NCBI RefSeq assembly: GCF_018455725.1 | Contig: NZ_JAHCLR010000034.1 | Coordinates: forward strand, 1-64,000 | Direction of reading: 5' to 3' | Source of the DNA: Mycolicibacter acidiphilus | Lineage (GTDB): Bacteria; Actinomycetota; Actinomycetes; Mycobacteriales; Mycobacteriaceae | DNA length: 64,000 bases | Shown: piece after piece, positions 57,629 to 64,000 of the stretch | Position numbering within the stretch: the stretch's first letter is position 1 | How the letters are laid out: each line of letters begins with the position of its first letter | Notes under the pieces: model-generated | The model's database searches: none | Told to the model about the DNA's origin: nothing | Seen by the model: only the letters and a program-made list of their open reading frames with translations | Made by a program: the position numbers and the translations under genes

Positions 57629-60382
57629 CTACCCGGCGTCAACCGCCACCACCCCGCGCAAAACCGTGTCGATCGCCTGTTTCGCGGTCGCGCGCAATCC
57701 GGGGTCGGGCGCGACGTTGCGCACCTGATCGAGCAGGTCCAGCACCTGCCGGCACCAGCGCACGAAGTCGCCGGCCGACAGCGGGGCACCGGCACCCGCC
57801 GCATCGGATGCCGCCAGCGCCCCGGCGAGGTCACCCCGACGAGCCCACGCGTACACGGCCGTGACGAAGCCGTAGTCGGGTTCCCGGCTCGGGGTGATCC
57901 CGTGCCGGCGCTCATCGGAGCGCAACGCCGCCGACAGTCGACGGGTCTGGTGCAGGGCGGTGCGTACGCCTGCGGTGGGCGCTTCCAGCGCCAGCGGCCC
58001 ACCCGGACCGTCGGCGCCGCGCGATTCGAACAGCACCGCGGAGACCACCGCCGCCAGTTCTGCCGGTTCCAGCCCGTCCCAGGCCCCCGAGCGCAGGCAC
58101 TCCGCGACCAGCAGGTCGCTCTCGTTGTAGATGCGGGCCAGCAGCCGGCCGTGATCGGTGACCGCGGGATTGCCGTCGTCGCCGTCGTCAATGAAGCCGC
58201 GTTCGGTCAGCAGGCCCACGATCCGGTCGAAGGTGCGCGCCAGGGAGTCGGTTGCGGCGGCGACGCGGCGGCGCAGCTGGGTGTTGTCGGCCTCCAGGCG
58301 CAGGTAGCGCTCCGCGGTCCGCATCCGGGCCTCGCGGTCCGCCGCCTGATGGATCGGATGGCGGCGCAGCCGGTCCCGCAGCGCCGCCAACTCCGGGTCC
58401 ACCGGGGCGTCGTCGGTGTCGGAGCCGCTGCGGCCGCGGCGGCGCTGCCGGTCGGGCGGCACCAGGCCCTCCGCCGCGGACCGCAGCGCTGAGGCGAGGT
58501 CACGCCGGACCCGGGGCTGGCGGTGTTCCACCCGTTTCGGCAGTCGCATCGTGCCGAGCGGCCCGGTGGCCCCGTTGTAATCGGCCGACGAGATCCGGCC
58601 CGCCCAGTGGTGTTCGGTGAGTACCAGCGGCCGCGGCTCGCTGCTGTCCCGGTCGTCAGCCAGCACCACCGCCAGCCCGCCGCGCCGGCCGCCGGTCAGC
58701 GTGATGATGTCGCCGCGCCGCAGCGCCGCCAGGGCGTCACCGGCCGCCCGTCGACGCTGCAGCCGTGACGCCCGGGCCTGGGAGCGTTCGCGTTCCGAGA
58801 TCTGCGCCCGCAGCCGCGCGTACTCCAGCACCGGCGAATCGCGCCCGCCGAGTTCGACGGCGATGTCGTCGAGCATCCGCTCACCGCGCTCCGCGCCGCG
58901 CACCAGCCCCACCACCGACCGGTCCGCCTGGAACTGGGCGAACGACTGCTCCAGCAGCCGGTGCGCCTCCTGCGGAACCATCCGCTGAACCAGGTTGATG
59001 GTCATGTTGTAGGACGGCGCGAACGAACTGCGCAGCGGGAAGGTGCGGGTGGACGCCAGCCCGGCGACCTGACCCGGGTCGGCGGTGTTCTCCCCCGGCT
59101 GCCACAGCACCACCGCATGGCCTTCGACGTCGATACCGCGCCGGCCGGCCCGCCCGGTGAGCTGCGTGTACTCCCCCGGGGTCAGCGCGGCGTGCTGCTC
59201 ACCGTTGAACTTGACCAGTCGCTCCAGCACCACCGTGCGGGCCGGCATGTTGATGCCCAGCGCCAGGGTCTCGGTGGCGAACACCGCCTTGACCAGGCCC
59301 GCGGTGAACAGTTCCTCAACTGTGTGCCGGAACACCGGCAGCAGCCCGGCGTGGTGTGCCGCCAGGCCGCGCAGCAGCCCCTCCCGGAACTCGTAGTAGC
59401 CGAGCACATCCAGGTCCGCATCGGCCAGGTCGCCGCAGCGGTGGTCGATCACCTCGGCGATCCGGGCGCGCTCCGCGTCGGTGGTCAGTCGCAGCGGCGA
59501 CCGCAGGCACTGTTTGACAGCGGCATCGCAACCGGCCCGGGAGAACACGAACGTGATCGCCGGCAGCAGCCCGGCGGAGTCCAGCACCCCGATCACGTCG
59601 GGCCGCATCGGCGGCCGGTAGCTCGGTCGGCCCGCACCGCCACGCCCGGAGTGCCGGCGCGGCCCATGGAAGTCCGACAGCCGTTCGGCCTCACGCCGGT
59701 GGGCGATGTGCCGCAGCAGTTGCGGATCGACGCGGGGCGGTGCGTCGGGATCGGGCCGGGTGTCGAACAGGTCGAAGAGCCGCTTGCCGACCATCATGTG
59801 CTGCCACAGCGGCACCGGGCGGTGCTCGTCGACGACGACGGCGGTGTCGCCGCGCACGGTCTGGATCCAGCCGCCGAACTCCTCGGCGTTGCTGACCGTC
59901 GCCGACAGGCTGACCAGTCGGACCGCCTCCGGCAGGTGCAGGATGACCTCCTCCCACACCGCACCGCGCATGCGGTCGGCCAGGAAGTGCACCTCATCCA
60001 TTACCACATGCGAAAGTCCGTGCAGAGCAGGTGAATCCGCGTAGAGCATGTTGCGCAGCACTTCGGTGGTCATCACCACCACCGGGGCGTTGGCGTTGAT
60101 CGAGAGGTCCCCGGTGAGCAGGCCGACCCGCTCCTTGCCATACCGGGCGACCAGGTCGGTGTGCTTCTGATTGCTCAGCGCCTTGATCGGCGTGGTGTAG
60201 AAGCATTTGCTCTCGGCGGCCAGCGCCAGGTGCACGGCGAACTCGCCGACGATGGTCTTGCCGGCCCCGGTCGGCGCGCAGACCAGCACACCGCGACCGT
60301 CCTCCAGCGCCGTGCACGCCGTGCGCTGGAAGCCGTCCAGCGTGAACGGCAGCTCGGCGGTGAACGTGTCCAGTTCGGTCAC
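57629..60382 (-). CDS. helY: DEAD/DEAH-box helicase HelY (Ski2-like)
   Basis: A 917-residue superfamily 2 helicase. The Walker A loop VCAPTGAGKT is near residue 40, the Walker B DEVH box in VVMDEVHFLADRM and motif III VSLSATVSN. Motif V/VI FATETLALGINMPARTVV and YTQLTGRAGRRGID follow, with a C-terminal DSHCT-like domain (about 760-917). It probably remodels RNA. GTG 60382 (TELDTF) gives a length close to Rv2092c (906 residues, from memory); the frame to 60454 adds a basic leader. It is upstream of the DUF4333 gene and downstream of tatC on the same strand. Confidence 0.95.
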   Translation of the reverse strand: MTELDTFTAELPFTLDGFQRTACTALEDGRGVLVCAPTGAGKTIVGEFAVHLALAAESKCFYTTPIKALSNQKHTDLVARYGKERVGLLTGDLSINANAPVVVMTTEVLRNMLYADSPALHGLSHVVMDEVHFLADRMRGAVWEEVILHLPEAVRLVSLSATVSNAEEFGGWIQTVRGDTAVVVDEHRPVPLWQHMMVGKRLFDLFDTRPDPDAPPRVDPQLLRHIAHRREAERLSDFHGPRRHSGRGGAGRPSYRPPMRPDVIGVLDSAGLLPAITFVFSRAGCDAAVKQCLRSPLRLTTDAERARIAEVIDHRCGDLADADLDVLGYYEFREGLLRGLAAHHAGLLPVFRHTVEELFTAGLVKAVFATETLALGINMPARTVVLERLVKFNGEQHAALTPGEYTQLTGRAGRRGIDVEGHAVVLWQPGENTADPGQVAGLASTRTFPLRSSFAPSYNMTINLVQRMVPQEAHRLLEQSFAQFQADRSVVGLVRGAERGERMLDDIAVELGGRDSPVLEYARLRAQISERERSQARASRLQRRRAAGDALAALRRGDIITLTGGRRGGLAVVLADDRDSSEPRPLVLTEHHWAGRISSADYNGATGPLGTMRLPKRVEHRQPRVRRDLASALRSAAEGLVPPDRQRRRGRSGSDTDDAPVDPELAALRDRLRRHPIHQAADREARMRTAERYLRLEADNTQLRRRVAAATDSLARTFDRIVGLLTERGFIDDGDDGNPAVTDHGRLLARIYNESDLLVAECLRSGAWDGLEPAELAAVVSAVLFESRGADGPGGPLALEAPTAGVRTALHQTRRLSAALRSDERRHGITPSREPDYGFVTAVYAWARRGDLAGALAASDAAGAGAPLSAGDFVRWCRQVLDLLDQVRNVAPDPGLRATAKQAIDTVLRGVVAVDAG

Positions 60383-60469
60383 GGCGCGCCCGCCTGTCCC
60401 GCGACCGTGCACAGCTCTCCGCTGCCACCTGGGCGTTGCCGGTGATCTGTGCACCCTCGCGGGGAGAGA

Positions 60470-61375
60470 TCACTCATGGTCGGCGGTGACCGGGGACGGC
60501 GCGGGGATCTCCGAGGCCTGGTCATCGGGGAGATCGTTCGCGGTGCGGCGGTCCTTGCGCTTGTCGTGCAGCCGGGCGATCTGGATGGCGAACTCCAGCA
60601 GTAACGACAGTGCCAGCCCGAGGGCGGTCATCGAGAACGGATCGGAGCCGGGGGTGGCGAACGCGGCGAACACGAACACCGCGAAGATCAGCCCGCGCCG
60701 CCACGATTTGAGCTTCTCGTAGCTGAGCACACCCACCAGGTTCAGCATGATGATCAGCAGCGGGAACTCGAAGCTGATCCCGAACACCAGCAGCAGGTTG
60801 ATCAGGAAGCCGAAGTACTGGTCGCCGGAGAGCGCGGTGACCTGCACATCGCTGCCGACGGTCAGCAGGAAACCGAGCGCCTTGGAGAGCACCAGGTAGG
60901 CCAGCACCGCACCGCCGATGAACAACACCGCCGCGCTCACCACGAACGCCACCGCGAATCGGCGCTCCTTGCGGTACAGCCCCGGTGTGATGAACGCCCA
61001 CAGTTGGTAGAACCAGACCGGACAGGCCAGCACGGTGCCGGCCACCAGACCGACCTTCAGCCGCAGCATGAACTGGTCGAACGGCGCGGTCGCCAGCAGC
61101 CGGCACTGCCCGTCGGCGCTGATCTGCGCGCGCGCCGACGGCGGCAGCGCGCAGTACGGCTGGCGCAGCCATTCACCGAGGCTCGGCCCACCGAACACGC
61201 CGTGCGAGTACCAGAGGAACCCGGCGACCGTCGTCAGCAGGATCGCGGCCAGCGACAGCAGCAGCCGGGTACGCAGTTCACGGACGTGGTCGACCAGCGA
61301 CATCGTCCCGTCAGGGTTGGTGCGGCTGCGACGCAGCCGGGGGTCCAGCCGTCGGAGGAAACCGGGGGTGCGCAC
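60470..61375 (-). CDS. tatC: Sec-independent translocase subunit TatC
   Basis: A 301-residue membrane protein that recognises twin-arginine signal peptides. Six transmembrane helices and the family motifs are visible: [14 protein letters not shown] near residues 26-39, with the conserved Glu, then [37 protein letters not shown] and [11 protein letters not shown]. The N-terminal cytoplasmic stretch is Arg-rich. It lies 48 bases downstream of tatA and partners with it in exporting folded proteins. Confidence 0.96.
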   Translation of the reverse strand: MRTPGFLRRLDPRLRRSRTNPDGTMSLVDHVRELRTRLLLSLAAILLTTVAGFLWYSHGVFGGPSLGEWLRQPYCALPPSARAQISADGQCRLLATAPFDQFMLRLKVGLVAGTVLACPVWFYQLWAFITPGLYRKERRFAVAFVVSAAVLFIGGAVLAYLVLSKALGFLLTVGSDVQVTALSGDQYFGFLINLLLVFGISFEFPLLIIMLNLVGVLSYEKLKSWRRGLIFAVFVFAAFATPGSDPFSMTALGLALSLLLEFAIQIARLHDKRKDRRTANDLPDDQASEIPAPSPVTADHE

Positions 61376-61423
61376 GAATGTGAGGTGTCCGCGGGCGCTG
61401 TGCGCCGAGTCGGGAATCGCCCG

Positions 61424-61654
61424 CTAGACCGGGTGGCCGTCGGCCGCCGGGGGGTCGACCCGCTCGGACTGCACGGTGGTCGGCGCCCCCGGCGATTCGG
61501 GCCTGGCGTCGTGCTGCAATTCGCGCACCTCGGTCTTGAAGATGCGCAGCGACTTGCCCAGCGACCGGGCCGCGTCCGGCATGCGCTTGGCGCCGAACAG
61601 CAGCACCACCACGACAAGCAGGATCGCCCAGTGTGTCGGACTCATAGCGCCCAC
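61424..61654 (-). CDS. tatA: Sec-independent translocase subunit TatA
   Basis: A 76-residue protein with one transmembrane helix ([15 protein letters not shown]), a hinge, and the amphipathic helix [21 protein letters not shown], the TatA layout. The GTG at 61654 is the preferred start because GGAGGTG lies 7 bases upstream and the M. tuberculosis protein begins with the same MGxxSPxHWAI pattern; the ATG three codons on has the site too far away. Its start overlaps the pafC stop by one base (TAGTG), so it follows pafC translation. Confidence 0.94.
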   Translation of the reverse strand: MGAMSPTHWAILLVVVVLLFGAKRMPDAARSLGKSLRIFKTEVRELQHDARPESPGAPTTVQSERVDPPAADGHPV

Positions 61655-62646
61655 TATCCGTCACCTCCAGATTTCTCCGCCGATGCTACCGGAGCCGTCG
61701 GCCGATAGGCTGCCACCGCCTCGGCCGCGGCCGCCTGGACCCGCTGCACCAGCGGCTCCGGCCCCAGAACCTGCACCTCCGCGCCGAAGCCCAGCAGCAA
61801 GCGGGTCACCCAGTCGTCGGAGACGTAGGTCATGGTCGCGGTACGACTGCCGTCCGGCAGTTCTTCGACGACCCGCATCGGGTAGTACTCGAACATCCAG
61901 GCCGCGGCCGGCGCCACCCGCAGCGTCGCCGCCGGCAGCGACGGGTCCGCGGCGAACAGCGCGGTGTCGGTGGCGGCCTGCAGCGCCGGTTCCGGCGCTG
62001 CCGACGGTTCGTCGAGCAGCCGGGCGCCGTCGATCCGGTCGAACCGGAACAGCCGCACTCCGGCGGACTCGCGGCACCAGGCCTCCAGGTAGCTGTGGTT
62101 GCCGATCAGCACCACCCGGATCGGGTCGACGACCCGGTGCGACAGGCTGTCGCGGGAGGCGGCGTAGTAGTCGATGCCCAGTGCGCGGTGGCGCTGCAGA
62201 CCGTCCCGCACGACGTCGGCGGTGTCGGCCAGGGCTGTGTCGTCCACAGCCGGCTCGGTGGCCTCATGCACCGCCGCGCCCGCGGCGTTCTCGATCTTGG
62301 CGATCGCACTGCGCGCCGCTCGCGGGTCGACGATGCCGGGCATGCCCACCAGCGCGTTGAGCGCCATCAGCATCGCCGTCGCCTCCGGCGACGTCAGCCG
62401 CAGCGGCCGGTCCATCCCCGCGGACTCGTAGACCTTGATGCGGTCCTCGTAGAAGGTCAGGTCGATCAGGTCGCCCGGGCCGTAACCCGGCAGCCCGGAC
62501 ACCGCCAGCAACTCCAGGTCGGTCTGCAGTTGGGTAAGGCTGACACCGAGGTGCGCGGCGGCCTTCTCTTTGCTGATCCCCTGGTTGGCCAGGAAGTACG
62601 GCACCATGTTCAGCAGCCGGACCAGGCGTTTCGACAACTGGGTCAT
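61654..62646 (-). CDS. pafC: PafC, WYL-domain transcription regulator
   Basis: A 330-residue regulator with a winged HTH (about 5-60, [20 protein letters not shown], then [19 protein letters not shown]) and a WYL domain (about 140-230, [27 protein letters not shown]) plus a WCX C terminus. With PafB it activates the LexA-independent DNA-damage response in mycobacteria. ATG 62646 overlaps the pafB stop by 4 bases (ATGA), so the two are translated together, and the stop overlaps tatA. Confidence 0.94.
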   Translation of the reverse strand: MTQLSKRLVRLLNMVPYFLANQGISKEKAAAHLGVSLTQLQTDLELLAVSGLPGYGPGDLIDLTFYEDRIKVYESAGMDRPLRLTSPEATAMLMALNALVGMPGIVDPRAARSAIAKIENAAGAAVHEATEPAVDDTALADTADVVRDGLQRHRALGIDYYAASRDSLSHRVVDPIRVVLIGNHSYLEAWCRESAGVRLFRFDRIDGARLLDEPSAAPEPALQAATDTALFAADPSLPAATLRVAPAAAWMFEYYPMRVVEELPDGSRTATMTYVSDDWVTRLLLGFGAEVQVLGPEPLVQRVQAAAAEAVAAYRPTAPVASAEKSGGDG

Positions 62647-63635
62647 GCCGCACCTCCCGCCGCGCGAGCGGTCAGCCGGGCCAGCACGTCGCCGCGCAGC
62701 GACGGCGGATCCAGAACGACGGCGTCGGCCCCGTACCCGGCGATCTCCCGGGCCCACCGGTCGAAGGTGCCGATGTCGATGCCGACGACGTCACCGTCGC
62801 GACCGCCGAGCGACCGGCGTTCCAACACCGTGCCCGCCCGGCGCAGTGCGACGGCACGCCCGTCGGCCACCCAGACCCGGGCCTGAACGCCGATGGGGGT
62901 GTCGCCGACCGCATCCGCGACGATCCGGTGCAGGTCATCGGTTTCGGGGCGACTGACCTCGGTGGCGCCGATGGTGCGTACGTCGGGTCCGATCCGCGAC
63001 ATCCGGAAGGTCCGCACTGCGTTGCGATCCCGATCGTGGCCCACCACATACCAGCGGCCGCCGTGGATGACCACCCCCCAGGGTTCGACGGTGCGCGTGA
63101 CGTACGGCGCGACCGGTGAGGGCCGATGTTCGAACTGCACCGCCTGACCGGACTCGACGGCGGCCATCAGCGCGTTCAGCGCCGGCTCGGCCCGGTGGAT
63201 TCCGGGCAGCGCGGCGGGCGGTGCCACCAGCACATCGGCGCGGTCCGGGTCGGCGTCGACACCGGCGGCATGCAGTTTGGCCACCGCCCCTTCGACGTTG
63301 GCCCGCAATTCCGGCGATTGCCACAGCTGCACCGCGACGGCGACCGCGGCGGCTTCCTCGGTGGTGAGGCTGATTTCGGGCAGCGCGTAGGTCTGCGGGT
63401 TGATGCGGTATCCCTCGACCACCTCGAACCCGGAGGCCTTGCCGGTCTCCAACGGAATGCCCAGTTCGCGCAGCTCGTTCTTGTCCCGTTCGAACATGCG
63501 GGAGAACGCTTCCTCGCTGGGGCTGTCGATGTAGCCGACCACACTGGACCGGATCTTCTCCGCCGTGAGATAGCTGCGGGTGGCGAGCAACGCGATGACG
63601 AGATTCAGCAGTCGTTCCACTTTGGCGGTCGCCAT
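62643..63635 (-). CDS. pafB: PafB, WYL-domain transcription regulator
   Basis: A 330-residue partner of PafC with the same design: HTH (about 5-65, KVERLLNLVIALLATRSYLT, then AFSRMFERDKNELRELGI) and a WYL domain (about 165-235, ESGQAVQFEHRPSPVAPYVTRTVEPWGVVIHGGRWYVVGH). The ATG at 63635 is the family start; a frame to 63680 adds an unrelated leader. It is 48 bases downstream of pafA and coupled to pafC. WYL domains are thought to sense single-stranded nucleic acid. Confidence 0.95.
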   Translation of the reverse strand: MATAKVERLLNLVIALLATRSYLTAEKIRSSVVGYIDSPSEEAFSRMFERDKNELRELGIPLETGKASGFEVVEGYRINPQTYALPEISLTTEEAAAVAVAVQLWQSPELRANVEGAVAKLHAAGVDADPDRADVLVAPPAALPGIHRAEPALNALMAAVESGQAVQFEHRPSPVAPYVTRTVEPWGVVIHGGRWYVVGHDRDRNAVRTFRMSRIGPDVRTIGATEVSRPETDDLHRIVADAVGDTPIGVQARVWVADGRAVALRRAGTVLERRSLGGRDGDVVGIDIGTFDRWAREIAGYGADAVVLDPPSLRGDVLARLTARAAGGAA

Positions 63636-63683
63636 GACACAACAGGATAAGCGCTGTCCGCCGGAGTCCCGGACCGACACCGC

Positions 63684-64000
63684 CTACATGCTGGCGATGA
63701 GCCGCTTGACCCGCTCGTCGACCGACCGGAACGGGTCCTTGCACAGCACCGTGCGCTGCGCCTGGTCGTTGAGCTTGAGGTGCACCCAGTCGACGGTGAA
63801 GTCGCGGCCGGCAGCCTGTGCGGCACTGATGAACTCACCGCGCAGCTTGGCCCGGGTGGTCTGCGGCGGGGTGTCGACGGCGGCGTCGATCTCCTCGTCG
63901 GTGGTGACGCGGGCGGCCAGTCCCTTGCGCTGCAGCAGGTCGAACACGCCGCGGCCCCGTTTGATGTCGTGGTAGGCCAGATCCAGCTGCGCGATCTTGG
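63684..64000 (-). CDS. pafA: Pup-protein ligase PafA, C-terminal part (gene runs off the window)
   Basis: The last 105 codons or so of the Pup ligase, which joins the small modifier Pup to lysines of proteasome substrates. The visible C-terminal domain reads [55 protein letters not shown] and ends VKRLIASM, as in mycobacterial PafA. The frame is open to position 64000, so the catalytic N-terminal part lies outside the window. It is followed by pafB, the standard actinobacterial order. Confidence 0.95.
   Translation of the reverse strand, partial: KIAQLDLAYHDIKRGRGVFDLLQRKGLAARVTTDEEIDAAVDTPPQTTRAKLRGEFISAAQAAGRDFTVDWVHLKLNDQAQRTVLCKDPFRSVDERVKRLIASM

Overview
This is a high-GC actinobacterial chromosome segment, most likely from a non-tuberculous member of the Mycobacteriaceae. 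Several blocks match the M. tuberculosis gene order as I remember it. Positions 26018-44398 follow the sugar ABC transporter (Rv2038c-Rv2041c type), Rv2042c, pncA, lipT, lppI, Rv2049c, rbpA, ppm1, lnt, amidohydrolase, fxsA, dienelactone hydrolase order. Positions 53417-64000 follow Rv2073c, Rv2074, pepE, Rv2090, Rv2091c, helY, tatC, tatA, pafC, pafB, pafA. DUF732 proteins, EspC-like proteins, F420-dependent enzymes and the Pup-proteasome genes fit the same group. These assignments come from motif reading and recall, not database searches.

Layout. 1-2421: cold-shock protein with a strong terminator, TfoX-like protein, zinc alcohol dehydrogenase, SRPBCC protein. 2556-6235: a GH79-like lipoprotein fragment fused in frame to YnfA, then an arsenic island (arsR divergent from arsM-acr3-arsC, the last frameshifted). 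6207-7280: antitoxin and toxin-like remnants. 7496-11465: YiaA/B-like protein, TetR regulator with a symmetric operator candidate, a divergent alcohol dehydrogenase and a GMC oxidoreductase. 11631-16785: a compact five-gene mevalonate cluster (mevalonate kinase, diphosphomevalonate decarboxylase, phosphomevalonate kinase, type 2 IPP isomerase, HMG-CoA reductase) with no HMG-CoA synthase in the window. This is unexpected beside mycobacterial genes, which normally rely on the MEP pathway. 16816-26006: redoxin, secreted proteins, an A+T-richer pentapeptide-like gene, methyltransferase, aconitase with two CMD/AhpD-like proteins, a TDT transporter and a secreted repeat protein.

26018-44398 is the conserved mycobacterial block. 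It carries an added YhgE/Pip protein with a degenerate ABC ATPase, and a 54-bp tandem repeat between lipT and lppI. No pks12-type gene is present. 44570-47984 is an accessory run on the plus strand: an EspC-like small protein, a large WXG-like protein broken by a frameshift in a G run, two paralogous secreted proteins and a small Cys-containing exported protein. It looks like a type VII-associated secretion cassette. 48137-53385 holds an RIC iron-sulphur repair protein, an F420-type PPOX protein, a membrane protein paired with a small HTH protein, and a large AAA/LuxR regulator. 53417-64000 is again conserved core: redox enzymes, peptidase, nuclease, HelY helicase, Tat translocase and the pafABC genes, with pafA cut by the window edge.

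Functional links visible here: arsR-arsM-acr3-arsC for arsenic handling; the mevalonate genes converting HMG-CoA to IPP/DMAPP; lnt and ppm1 for lipoprotein acylation and mannosyl-phosphodolichol supply; tatA/tatC for folded-protein export; pafB/pafC for DNA-damage-responsive transcription next to the Pup ligase pafA. I saw no rRNA, tRNA, CRISPR array or insertion sequence. Apart from the tandem repeat at 37190-37475, no gap between genes exceeds about 215 bases.
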